Shown here piece by piece: positions 45,812-54,409 of a stretch of DNA of 64,000 nucleotides. The position numbers and the translations under genes were made by a program. Origin of the DNA: Mesotaenium endlicherianum (taxonomy: Eukaryota > Streptophyta > Zygnematophyceae > Zygnematales > Mesotaeniaceae); assembly GCA_009602735.1 (NCBI GenBank), contig WELA01000930.1:37806-101805 (forward strand). Direction: 5' to 3'. The notes beneath the pieces were generated by a model, which ran no database searches, was not told where the DNA came from, and saw only the letters and a program-made list of their open reading frames with translations. Numbering within the stretch: position 1 is the stretch's first letter; every line of letters begins with the position of its first letter.

Positions 45812-48800
45812 ATGTCGGGAAGAACAATAGCAAGGATATTGGTATTGATGCTGATCAGTGTATATGGCTCGGCGCAGGGTTATCTTGAATTCGTTGAAAA
45901 TAAGGGGCAGTGGGAGCCTTCCATTAAATATAAGGGCGAGATGAGCACCGGTGCTTTCGCCTTGCAAGCTACCGGTTACAGGGTGCTGCTGCATAAGGGG
46001 GCCGATCTGGAGAGTCTCACCGAAAAAATACATGGGCATGGACCCAGTTATTCATCTGGTAGTACTTCTGGTGGCTCAGGCGGTGGCTCAGGTCGTGAAC
46101 ATGCCGATCAACCTGCCCAGACTCAAACCAATGCTGCTACAGAACATCCGGTAAATATAGGTGGGGCAGGACCGGATCGTGACAACGATCAGCCTCTTAT
46201 ACTACACTCGCATGCTTATCAAGTGCGTTTCCTCAATGCGAATGAACATGCGCAGGTCATTCCTGAAAAACCCCTGCCAGGTAAGGTTAATTATTTGATA
46301 GGCAGGGATTCTACCCAATGGGCTTCGGGATGCGCTTCTTACCAGGCCATCACTTATAAAAATATTTATCCGAACATAGATATCCGTTATTATACGGCCA
46401 GTGGTGTATTGAAATACGACCTCATTGTGCATCCCGGCGGCGATATATCCAATGTGGCCATGTATTATGAAGGCGCCAACGGCTTGCGCGTGAAAGACGG
46501 TAGGCTGATGGTGAAAACCGCCGTGGAAGAAGTGCAGGAATTTCCTCCCTATAGTTACCAGTTACTGAACAACGAGCGTACGGAAGTGCCCTGCAGCTAT
46601 GAAGTGAAAGGAAACATCGTACGCTTCCGCATCAACGGCGCCTATTCTAAAACCGCTACCCTGGTGATAGATCCTTCATTCGTTTTTTCTTCCTTCTCGG
46701 GAAGTACGGCGAGTAACTGGGGTTATACCGCTACATACGACGGACAGGGAAATTTTTATGGAGGAGGTATTGTTTTCAGTGGCAATGGAAAATTCCCCAC
46801 CAGCAATGGCGCTTTCCAAACTACATTCCAGGGAGGAGTGAATACCGGCGAAGGCGGCGGCTTTGACATCGGTATCATCAAATTAGACCCCCTTGGTACT
46901 AACCGCATATATGCTACTTACCTGGGAGGTGCTGCTGGCAACGAACAGCCGCACAGTCTTTTTGTAGATCCCGCCGGTAATCTGGTGGTGGCAGGGCGCT
47001 CCAATTCAAGCGACTACCCGGTAAAGGGTGCGTTAAAAACTTATGGCCCCGGAGGAGGATGGGATATTGTTGTAACCAAACTCAACCAGAATGGAACAGA
47101 CTTGGTGGCATCGGTTAAAATAGGCGGCCTGCAGGACGATGGCGTGAATATCAAACCCAAATATTCCGGTACACCCGGTGCGCAATCCATCAACCGGAAT
47201 TATGGTGATGATGCGCGCAGTGAAGTGATCATTGATGCCGCCGGCAGTATTTATGTAGCTTCCTGTACACAGTCAGATAGTTTTCCTACCACACCAGGCG
47301 CTTTTCAATCTGCTTCAGGAGGCAATCTCGGAAATCACCAGGATGGTGTGGTGCTCAAACTCAAATCCGATCTTTCCGGCGTTATTTTCTCCACCAGGAT
47401 CGGAGGCAGTAACGACGATGCAGCATTTGTACTGGCCATCAGTCCGCTTACCGGAGATCTGTATGTGGGTGGCACTACCGCCAGTAACGATTTTCCGGGC
47501 GATAAAACCGGCACCATTTCAAGCAGTTTCAACCAGGGTATCTGCGATGGCTTTGTGGCAAGGTTCCATAACGACGGTACGTTTGTGAAGAGTACTTATA
47601 TCGGTACATCGGGCAATGACATGCTCTATGGTATCCAGTTCGATAAATTCGGTTTCCCTTATGTCATGGGCACTACCACCGGCTCCTGGCCCATCAAGAA
47701 GCCTGCGAATGCCGGCAACTTTTTCATGCAAACCAACGGCAAGCAATACATCAGCAAGCTGATGCCCGATTTATCGGACTTTGTATATTCAACTGTATTC
47801 GGCACCAATACTACTTATCCCAATATCTCGCCTGTGGCTTTCCTGGTGGATCGTTGCGAAAACGTGTATATGTCGGGATGGGGTGGAGGTATCGATTCGC
47901 ACAACAATAATTTTCCGAATGCTACTACCGTAGGGTTGCCTGTCGTCGGTGGCGGACAAACCATCACCGATGGTGCGGATTTTTATTTCTTTGTACTGGA
48001 ACGTGATGCCAAATCGCAGCTCTTTGGCAGTTTCTTCGGACAACAAGGAGGTGCCACCGGTGAACATGTAGATGGAGGTACCAGTCGCTTCGACCGCAAC
48101 GGGATCATTTACCAGGCTATCTGTGCCAACTGTGGCGGCGGTGCGCGTTTCCCCACTACCAGCGGTGTATGGGCTCCTAACAATGGTGCCGCACCATCGG
48201 GCTGTAACCTGGCCATGGTAAAAATTGCTTTCAATCTTGCCGGCGTGGAAGCCGGTATACAGGCTTCTGTCAATGGCAGGATCAGGGATACTACCGGCTG
48301 TGTGCCACTTACCGCAGATTTTCGCGATACACTGGCGATGGGTAAAAACTATATATGGGATTTTGGCGATGGTACGCCACCGGTAACTACCAGCGCTCCC
48401 AATACTTCACATATATTCAATCTTGTAGGTAATTACCGGGTGAAGCTTATTGCTGTTGATTCTTCGTCCTGTAACCTGGCAGACAGCTCTTTTGTAACCA
48501 TGCGGGTACGGAGTGATGAAGTGAAAATGTCTTTCACCAACCGCAAACTGCCGCCCTGTACTTCGCTTCAATACGAATTCAACAACACGTCCGTAGCGCC
48601 TCCCGGCAAACCATTGCAGAACCAGAGTTTCCTGTGGATGTTCGGAGACAGTACCACGCAATATGCAGGCACAGGTAAAGTGGTACATAGTTATAAAGCA
48701 CCCGGTACCTACACCATCAAACTGGTATTGGTTGATACCACTTATTGTAATTACGATGATACGATATCCGTGCAGATCAGGATTGCCGATAACCTGAAGG

Positions 48801-49561
48801 TACAGTTTACCACACCTGCAGCGGGCTGTGCGCCTTATACTGCTGTGTTTGATAATACATCATTGGGCGGACAACAATTCAACTGGAATTTTGGCGATGG
48901 TACCACGTCAACGCAAACCAATCCCATCCACTTGTACAACAATGTAGGCAGTTACCTGGTGAAGCTGACAGCAGTGGACAGCAACACTTGTAATATGCAA
49001 GACTCCACTTTCTTCACTATTACTGTGAACCCCAAACCACAGGCAGGTTTCAGTTATTCACCGGAGCCTACTTTGCCGAACACGCCTGTTGTGTTCACCA
49101 ACAGTTCATTGGCAGCTACCCGTTATAAATGGATATTCGACGACGGAGATACACTGGCTACGCGGCGAAAAGATACCACTGTATCACACCTATACAATTA
49201 TTCTGGCAAGTTCAATACCTGTCTTGTTGCATACAATGCTGCGGGATGTACAGATACTACCTGCCAGCTCATTTCCATTACCATTATACCGGGAATGGAT
49301 GTGCCTAATGCTTTCACGCCCAACGGCGATGGTGTCAACGACCGGATCTATGTGAGAGGTTTCGGCATTGCTAAAATGATATGGCGTATTTACAATCGAT
49401 GGGGTGTATTGGTATATGTGGGAACATATAAGGATGAAGGTTGGGATGGCACTTACAAAGGTGTATTGCAACCACAGGAAGTATACCATTACACATTGCT
49501 GGTTGAATTTGCCGATGGAACCAAAGCCACCAAGAAAGGAGATATTACTTTACTCAGATAA
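45812..49561 (+). CDS. Large T9SS-secreted PKD-repeat protein (gliding-motility C-terminal domain)
   Basis: A 1249-residue extracellular protein. A signal peptide (~1-22, VYGSAQG) leads into an N-terminal domain (ENKGQWEPSIKYKGEM) found in many Bacteroidota secreted proteins, with a Ser/Gly/Thr-rich insert at about residues 82-130. A propeller-like SBBP region follows (~225-820). Four PKD domains each carry a WDFGDG-type core (IWDFGDGT, LWMFGDST, NWNFGDGT, KWIFDDGD). The C-terminus is a type B T9SS sorting domain (NAFTPNGDGVNDRIYV to the end). The PorP/SprF partner gene follows after 8 bp. The role is probably adhesion or surface structure. Confidence 0.88.
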   Translation: MSGRTIARILVLMLISVYGSAQGYLEFVENKGQWEPSIKYKGEMSTGAFALQATGYRVLLHKGADLESLTEKIHGHGPSYSSGSTSGGSGGGSGREHADQPAQTQTNAATEHPVNIGGAGPDRDNDQPLILHSHAYQVRFLNANEHAQVIPEKPLPGKVNYLIGRDSTQWASGCASYQAITYKNIYPNIDIRYYTASGVLKYDLIVHPGGDISNVAMYYEGANGLRVKDGRLMVKTAVEEVQEFPPYSYQLLNNERTEVPCSYEVKGNIVRFRINGAYSKTATLVIDPSFVFSSFSGSTASNWGYTATYDGQGNFYGGGIVFSGNGKFPTSNGAFQTTFQGGVNTGEGGGFDIGIIKLDPLGTNRIYATYLGGAAGNEQPHSLFVDPAGNLVVAGRSNSSDYPVKGALKTYGPGGGWDIVVTKLNQNGTDLVASVKIGGLQDDGVNIKPKYSGTPGAQSINRNYGDDARSEVIIDAAGSIYVASCTQSDSFPTTPGAFQSASGGNLGNHQDGVVLKLKSDLSGVIFSTRIGGSNDDAAFVLAISPLTGDLYVGGTTASNDFPGDKTGTISSSFNQGICDGFVARFHNDGTFVKSTYIGTSGNDMLYGIQFDKFGFPYVMGTTTGSWPIKKPANAGNFFMQTNGKQYISKLMPDLSDFVYSTVFGTNTTYPNISPVAFLVDRCENVYMSGWGGGIDSHNNNFPNATTVGLPVVGGGQTITDGADFYFFVLERDAKSQLFGSFFGQQGGATGEHVDGGTSRFDRNGIIYQAICANCGGGARFPTTSGVWAPNNGAAPSGCNLAMVKIAFNLAGVEAGIQASVNGRIRDTTGCVPLTADFRDTLAMGKNYIWDFGDGTPPVTTSAPNTSHIFNLVGNYRVKLIAVDSSSCNLADSSFVTMRVRSDEVKMSFTNRKLPPCTSLQYEFNNTSVAPPGKPLQNQSFLWMFGDSTTQYAGTGKVVHSYKAPGTYTIKLVLVDTTYCNYDDTISVQIRIADNLKVQFTTPAAGCAPYTAVFDNTSLGGQQFNWNFGDGTTSTQTNPIHLYNNVGSYLVKLTAVDSNTCNMQDSTFFTITVNPKPQAGFSYSPEPTLPNTPVVFTNSSLAATRYKWIFDDGDTLATRRKDTTVSHLYNYSGKFNTCLVAYNAAGCTDTTCQLISITIIPGMDVPNAFTPNGDGVNDRIYVRGFGIAKMIWRIYNRWGVLVYVGTYKDEGWDGTYKGVLQPQEVYHYTLLVEFADGTKATKKGDITLLR

Positions 49562-49569
49562 AAGGAGAT

Positions 49570-50592
49570 ATGCGGAAATTGATTAAAATAACGGGATGTT
49601 GTGTGGCGCTGCTGACCGGCTCGATGGCCAGGGCGCAGAGCCTGCATTTTTCGCAATATTTCAATACGCCTTTGCTCATCAATCCGGCCAACACGGGTTT
49701 CAATCCTGATTATGATTATCGCGTGGGAGTCAATTACCGCAACCAGTGGGCATCGGTGGGCAATCCTTATAAGACCATGAGCGCCTGGGGTGATGTGAAA
49801 GTATTCCGCGACCGGTTCGAAAGCGGCTGGATGGGTATCGGTGGCTCATTGATGAAAGATGTGGCAGGCAGCGGCAACCTGAGCGCTACACATGCTACTG
49901 CTACCATTGCTTATCACCAGATGCTGGGTTATAACAGTTTGTTGAGTGGAGGCTTTGGATTGGCTTATGTGAACAAACGGGTGGATGTAAACAAGCTCAC
50001 TTTCGATAACCAGTGGAACGGAAAATTTTTTGATGTCACGATTCCTTCCAATGAACCATTTACAAATACCAGTGTGTCATACCTCGATTTGCAAATGGGA
50101 CTCAATTATGCCTATTTCGCGTCTGATAATTTTTATTTCAATGCCGGAGTAAGCATCATGCACATCAACACACCAAGAGAAAGTTTTTTCGACCCTACTG
50201 TTTCCAACGCTACGCTTTCAAGGCGTTATACCGGGTTCGTGAATGCCAGCATCAAATTGCAGGATTTGTGGATCGTGAATCCGAACGTATATGTAAGCAA
50301 GATGGGTACGGCCTGGGAAGCGGTGCTGGGCTTCAATGCCAACAGAAACCTCAGTGGCGATGGAGAAAAACAAATGGTATTCGGACTCTACTACCGCAAC
50401 AACGACGCCATCATTCCCATGCTGGGTTATGAAGTGAATGACCTCAAGGTTATTGCCAGTTACGATGCTACGATTTCCTCTCTCCGTAATCTCAACGGGG
50501 GCAGAGGAGCGTATGAAATATCACTTATTAAAAGCGGTGTATTCAACTCCTCTGCCGGAAGGTCTGTGAAATGCCCTACTGTGCGGTTTTAG
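49570..50592 (+). CDS. PorP/SprF-family type IX secretion membrane protein
   Basis: A 340-residue outer-membrane protein: signal peptide (~1-22, MARAQS), then the family opening LHFSQYFNTPLLINPANTGF and NYRNQWASVGNPYKTMSAWGD. SprF proteins help export or anchor one dedicated large T9SS adhesin, normally the gene immediately upstream, which fits here. The last 17 bp overlap the 3' end of the convergent shortened toxin gene. Confidence 0.93.
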   Translation: MRKLIKITGCCVALLTGSMARAQSLHFSQYFNTPLLINPANTGFNPDYDYRVGVNYRNQWASVGNPYKTMSAWGDVKVFRDRFESGWMGIGGSLMKDVAGSGNLSATHATATIAYHQMLGYNSLLSGGFGLAYVNKRVDVNKLTFDNQWNGKFFDVTIPSNEPFTNTSVSYLDLQMGLNYAYFASDNFYFNAGVSIMHINTPRESFFDPTVSNATLSRRYTGFVNASIKLQDLWIVNPNVYVSKMGTAWEAVLGFNANRNLSGDGEKQMVFGLYYRNNDAIIPMLGYEVNDLKVIASYDATISSLRNLNGGRGAYEISLIKSGVFNSSAGRSVKCPTVRF

Positions 50593-50782
50593 TATTCCTG
50601 TATTTTAATACTTGAATCCAGTCAGGATAACATTTCAAGGAATTTATCATTTTTTCTGTCCGATCGATAAATCGTTCCACTTCTTTTTCTGTCCACTCTC
50701 GCCTCAAATACACTACGATCTTATTAAAGCTATTTTTCGCGCTCGGTGTCCATTGTACATCTTGCACTACTTCTTCAATCAT
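50576..50782 (-). pseudogene. RelE/ParE-type toxin gene, C-terminally shortened
   Basis: A 68-residue reading frame whose start resembles type II toxins of the RelE/ParE fold (alternating helix-helix-strand pattern, with WTPSAKNSFNKIVVYLRREW near the N-terminus). Family members are usually 90-100 residues, so the last strands, which hold important active-site positions, appear to be missing. The frame ends inside the convergent PorP/SprF gene. The start overlaps the antitoxin stop by 4 bp, the usual TA coupling. It is probably inactive; this is inferred from length alone. Confidence 0.6.
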
Positions 50783-51012
50783 CTCCTGTATTTTTTCATA
50801 ACCTCATCATGTGGAGTCATTTTGCCGGCCTTCATTTCTGCCAATGATTTATCTATCGCATGTTGCTGCTCTTCACCGATTTCATCCCACCAGTCCTTTT
50901 GCTCATCCATAAAGCTTTTCACCACTGTCAAGATGGTTTTTTTCTGCCTCTCATTCAATCTGGGAAGGTAACGGGTGATTTCCTGGTCAATGCTCTTTGC
51001 TACTGAACTCAT
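50779..51012 (-). CDS. Putative antitoxin of a type II TA module
   Basis: A 77-residue small protein, rich in charged residues (KSIDQEITRYLPRLNERQKK, then LAEMKAGKMTPHDEVMKKYRR at the end). Its order and 4-bp overlap with the RelE/ParE-like gene, and a C-terminus of the kind that binds such toxins, identify it as the antitoxin. It has a good promoter (51029-51059). If the toxin is broken, the antitoxin may be a relic or may act in trans. Confidence 0.7.
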   Translation of the reverse strand: MSSVAKSIDQEITRYLPRLNERQKKTILTVVKSFMDEQKDWWDEIGEEQQHAIDKSLAEMKAGKMTPHDEVMKKYRR

Positions 51013-51028
51013 GACTATATTGTTTCTA

Positions 51029-51059
51029 CAAATTTAATCTTTAAAAAACTGTTATCCAA
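51029..51059 (-). promoter_or_regulatory. Promoter of the TA module
   Basis: On the minus strand: -33 TTG (51059-51057), a 20-bp spacer, and -7 TAAATTTG (51036-51029), an exact TAnnTTTG. The ATG at 51012 lies 16 nt further on. Confidence 0.6.
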
Positions 51060-51119
51060 GTGAGTTGGCAGACTTTGCAAATTGGTTTTTCAGTAATGAG
51101 ATAGGGAGACTTTCTAAAA

Positions 51120-51145
51120 GTGATAGTATCATATGATACTATCAC
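51120..51145. terminator. 26-bp perfect palindrome, probable terminator of the coiled-coil gene
   Basis: The palindrome folds as an 11-bp stem with an ATAT loop and starts 26 bp past the minus-strand coiled-coil gene. On that strand it is followed by CTTTTAG, a weak T-run. It could also be an operator for the TA module, though it lies about 60 bp upstream of that promoter. Confidence 0.5.
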
Positions 51146-51171
51146 AAATAAGAAGCTCCCATATATCATTT

Positions 51172-51957
51172 TTACACCGATGCAGTGCCTTCCCCATCAC
51201 TGCTGATGCTGAAATCTTCTTTGTCGAGGTATTTCTGGTATTTCTCATTCACTTCTTTTGGCTGTTCCTTGCCGTTGATGATGAGCTTTTTGTTCCTGAT
51301 CTCTATTTTGTAGCCTTTCTTTTTATCGATGAGGCCATCTTTTTCCAGTTGATTGGTAAAGGCTTTCAACTCTGCCAGTTCTTTTTTTGCTTTCTCTATA
51401 CCCAGCCTCGCTTTAGAAAGACCTTCAGTTACTTCACGACTGATCTTATCGGCATCAATATGCACCGCGAGTTTCTGCGATTTGAGGTCTTCCTGCGCTT
51501 TGTTCAGTTCCTGCTGGATCTTTTTCATATCCACTTCCTGCAAACGTACCTGTGCTTCGTGCATGGCTTTGTCTATTTCTGCCTTGGTTTGCTGTAAGTT
51601 GATCTGTTTCAGTGATGCCTGCACTTCTTTGCTGATCTTTTCATAATCGATCTTGTTTACCTGGTCCATGGCTTCTTTGAGCTCTTTCTGCATTTTGGAA
51701 AAATCGATCTTGAGGTTCTTGTCCAGGTCAACCATGGCTTTATCTAATTCAGTCATGGCTTTGTCGAGATCGGCCTGGTTGTAATCGCGGTTGTTAAAAT
51801 GACTTTTTTTCCGGGGCAGGGAAGTGTCGCCTGATGAGGAAACTTCGTAAAAATACGCCGGCATTACCAGTTCGGGCAATGTCCAGGAGCTGAGCATCAC
51901 TACACCCAGCGCTAAGCCGCCTAATAATGGCCAATGAATGGGTTTTGATTGTTTCAT
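51172..51957 (-). CDS. Hypothetical membrane-anchored coiled-coil protein
   Basis: A 261-residue protein with one hydrophobic segment (~9-27) and a long charged coiled coil (~55-200) in which heptads rich in Lys, Glu, Asp and Leu alternate (for example ELDKAMVDLDKNLKIDFSKM and QQTKAEIDKAMHEAQVRLQE). A short terminal domain follows (KGYKIEIRNKKLIINGKEQPKEVNEKYQKY). I do not recognise the family. Two short dyads lie upstream (51979-52016). The topology suggests a periplasmic or cell-envelope spacer, or a sensor in a stress system; no evidence is decisive. Confidence 0.75.
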   Translation of the reverse strand: MKQSKPIHWPLLGGLALGVVMLSSWTLPELVMPAYFYEVSSSGDTSLPRKKSHFNNRDYNQADLDKAMTELDKAMVDLDKNLKIDFSKMQKELKEAMDQVNKIDYEKISKEVQASLKQINLQQTKAEIDKAMHEAQVRLQEVDMKKIQQELNKAQEDLKSQKLAVHIDADKISREVTEGLSKARLGIEKAKKELAELKAFTNQLEKDGLIDKKKGYKIEIRNKKLIINGKEQPKEVNEKYQKYLDKEDFSISSDGEGTASV

Positions 51958-51978
51958 ACAATAGTGTTTATTTGATAG

Positions 51979-52016
51979 ACGAATTATTTCGTAGTAAATG
52001 TACGATGATATTCGTA
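51979..52016 (-). promoter_or_regulatory. Two dyads upstream of the coiled-coil gene
   Basis: ACGAA-TTAT-TTCGT (51979-51992) and TACGA-N6-TCGTA (52001-52016) are both perfect, with related half-sites. TACATTTA on the minus strand (52002-51995) is a near -7 box between them. They are candidate operator sites about 20-60 bp before the ATG at 51957. Confidence 0.3.
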
Positions 52017-52105
52017 TTGTTGACTACCACTTATCATATTAGAGATTTTTTAACAATTGAATTTTTTGATTTAATATCTATCTTGCACACGCTCAATACT
52101 TATTT

Positions 52106-53395
52106 ATGAAATACCTGCCACTGAAACCTGCTATTTTTATACATAACCGGGAAAGATTTACCAAGCAATTATTGCCTAACAGTATTGCCATTTTTGTGAG
52201 TAACGACGAATGGCCCTCCAATGGGGACGCCCTGCACCGTTTCAAGCAGAACAGCGACCTTTTCTGGCTTTCGGGTATCGAGCAGGAAGATTCCATGGTG
52301 ATCCTGTATCCCGATAATCCCGATCCCAAATACCGCGAAGTGTTGGTACTGGTTCGTCCGAATGAACTCAAGGAAAAATGGGATGGCAAGCGCTTACGCG
52401 CCGCGGAAGCCACTGCTGTTTCGGGCATTTCTACTGTATTGTGGGTAGACAGCCTGGATGCGTTATTGCAAACATGGATACACCTGGCCGATCATATTTA
52501 TCTCGACAGCAACGAGAACGACCGCAAAGCATCCCTCATCAGGAGCCGCGATTACCGTTTCATCGATGAAATGAAATCGCGTTATCCTTTGCACCAATTC
52601 CATCGCGCAGCAAAAATCATGAAAGAGCTGCGCGCTGTTAAAACAAAAGAAGAAGTAGAAGTATTACAAAAAGCCATCGATATCACCGATACCACTTTCC
52701 GCAGATTACTCAAATTCATTCATCCGGGTGTGATGGAATACGAGATCGAAGCGGAGATATGGCACAGCTTCCTCAGTAACCGCGCTACCGGCCCCGCTTA
52801 CAGCAGCATCATTGCCAGTGGCGACCGAGCCCGCACGCTGCATTATGTGAGTAACGACCAGGAATGCAAAGACGGAGAATTGATACTGATGGATTTTGGC
52901 GCTGAATACGGCGGCTATTGTGCCGATCTCACGCGTACGATTCCGGTGAACGGTAAATTCACCAAGCGGCAGAAAACAGTGTACAACGCCTGTTTGAACA
53001 TACACAATTATTGCAAGACCATTTTAAAGCCGGGCATCTCGGTGGTGGATTACACAGAAAAAGTAGGAGAGAAAGCCACGCAGGAATTTTTGAAGATCGG
53101 TTTGTTGCATAAAAGCGACCTCAAAAACGAAGACGCCGAGAACCGTGCTTACCGCAAATACCTCTACCACGGCATTTCACACCACCTGGGTATCGACGTG
53201 CACGACCTCGGCACCCGCACAGCTCCGCTTAAAGCCGGCATGTTGCTCACCATCGAGCCGGGCATTTATATTGAAGAGGAGCAGATGGGCGTTCGTATCG
53301 AAAACAATGTATGGCTCACGAAGACAGGCAATACAGACCTCATGAAAAATATTCCGATCACGGCGGAAGACATAGAAGCATTGATGAAAAAATGA
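52106..53395 (+). CDS. pepP: Xaa-Pro aminopeptidase (M24 family)
   Basis: A 429-residue metallopeptidase that removes N-terminal residues preceding proline. The N-terminal creatinase-like domain (~1-165) opens MKYLPLKPAIFIHNRERF. The pita-bread fold carries the two-metal site: Asp and Asp in LMDFGAEYGGYCADLTRT, His in HGISHHLGIDVHD, Glu in TIEPGIYIEEE, and Glu in MGVRIENN. Length is typical. The stop overlaps the next start as ATGA, so pssA is translationally coupled. Confidence 0.93.
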   Translation: MKYLPLKPAIFIHNRERFTKQLLPNSIAIFVSNDEWPSNGDALHRFKQNSDLFWLSGIEQEDSMVILYPDNPDPKYREVLVLVRPNELKEKWDGKRLRAAEATAVSGISTVLWVDSLDALLQTWIHLADHIYLDSNENDRKASLIRSRDYRFIDEMKSRYPLHQFHRAAKIMKELRAVKTKEEVEVLQKAIDITDTTFRRLLKFIHPGVMEYEIEAEIWHSFLSNRATGPAYSSIIASGDRARTLHYVSNDQECKDGELILMDFGAEYGGYCADLTRTIPVNGKFTKRQKTVYNACLNIHNYCKTILKPGISVVDYTEKVGEKATQEFLKIGLLHKSDLKNEDAENRAYRKYLYHGISHHLGIDVHDLGTRTAPLKAGMLLTIEPGIYIEEEQMGVRIENNVWLTKTGNTDLMKNIPITAEDIEALMKK

Positions 53396-54156
53396 AACAG
53401 ATACCAAACCTTTTTACTTTACTCAATCTTTTGTTTGGCTGCCTGGCCATTGTGTGTATCATGCAAACAGGTCTTACTCTAGCGCCCCAGCCCGATGGGG
53501 AAGACCTGGTGATGATTCCCGAGCGTATTTATATGGCCAGTCTGTTCATTGGCCTGGCCGCCCTCATTGATTTTTTCGACGGGTTCACTGCCAGGTTGCT
53601 CAAAGTGTCGTCCGACATAGGCAAGCAACTGGATTCACTGGCCGATGTGGTGAGTTTTGGTGTAGCGCCCGGACTGATTGCTTACCAGTTCCTCCGCCTG
53701 TGTTTTGCACAGCAGGAAAACGGATTGGACATCAATGCCCTTTGGTTATTACCGGCTTTCTTACTGCCTTGCGCCGGGGCTTACCGGTTGGCCCGTTTCA
53801 ATATCGACACTACCCAGCGCAATGGTTTTGCGGGAGTGCCTATCCCCGCCGCAGGCCTGCTGGTGGCTTCTTTCCCGCTGATCTATTGGAATAGCAGCCA
53901 GCTTTGGATGCTGAAACTATTACTGAACAAGTGGTTCTGGTACCTGCTGGTAGTAGTACTCAGCTATCTCATGGTATCTACCCTGCCCATGATGGCATTG
54001 AAATTCAAAGCGCTGAGCTTTAAAAAGCTGTGGCCCTTTATCTTGCTGGCAGGTATTGCCGTGGTGGGAGCGTTGCTGGTTGGATGGTTGGCAGTTCCGG
54101 TGACGTTTATTGCGTATGTAATTTTATCTTTGTCGCTCAAACAACAGGAATCATGA
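53392..54156 (+). CDS. pssA: CDP-diacylglycerol--serine O-phosphatidyltransferase
   Basis: A 254-residue inner-membrane enzyme for phosphatidylserine, the precursor of phosphatidylethanolamine. The CDP-alcohol phosphotransferase signature DG-x2-AR-x8-G-x3-D-x3-D is complete in the IDFFDGFTARLLKVSSDIGK region. About eight membrane segments are visible. The start MKQIPNLFTLLNLLFGC overlaps the upstream stop by 4 bp and matches the family; a longer frame from 53311 lies within pepP. It overlaps purS by 4 bp. Confidence 0.93.
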   Translation: MKQIPNLFTLLNLLFGCLAIVCIMQTGLTLAPQPDGEDLVMIPERIYMASLFIGLAALIDFFDGFTARLLKVSSDIGKQLDSLADVVSFGVAPGLIAYQFLRLCFAQQENGLDINALWLLPAFLLPCAGAYRLARFNIDTTQRNGFAGVPIPAAGLLVASFPLIYWNSSQLWMLKLLLNKWFWYLLVVVLSYLMVSTLPMMALKFKALSFKKLWPFILLAGIAVVGALLVGWLAVPVTFIAYVILSLSLKQQES

Positions 54157-54401
54157 CTTATAACGTGCAGATCAAAGTAATGCCTTTGAAAGATTTATTG
54201 GATCCCCAGGGTAAAGCCGTACTGGGTGGTTTACAGAACCTGGGCCTTGGAAATGTGGCCGATGTAAGGGTAGGCAAACATATTACTTTACAGATCGATG
54301 CAGAAAATGAAGCCGCTGCCAAACAAATTGCCGATGAGGCCAGCAAAAAACTGCTCGCCAACCCGGTGATGGAGTTTTATGAAATAGAGTTCGTGAATTA
54401 A
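54153..54401 (+). CDS. purS: Phosphoribosylformylglycinamidine synthase subunit PurS
   Basis: An 82-residue subunit of the three-protein FGAM synthase (PurS-PurL-PurQ) of purine synthesis. The sequence begins MTYNVQIKVMPLKDLLDPQG and ends NPVMEFYEIEFVN, both typical of PurS. Its start forms ATGA with the pssA stop. Neither purL nor purQ is in the window. Confidence 0.9.
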   Translation: MTYNVQIKVMPLKDLLDPQGKAVLGGLQNLGLGNVADVRVGKHITLQIDAENEAAAKQIADEASKKLLANPVMEFYEIEFVN

Positions 54402-54409
54402 ATTGCTGA

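Noticed and set aside
53311-53391. Longer start of pssA inside pepP
   Set aside because: The extra 27 residues are very hydrophilic and unlike the family, and the ATGA overlap start matches PssA.
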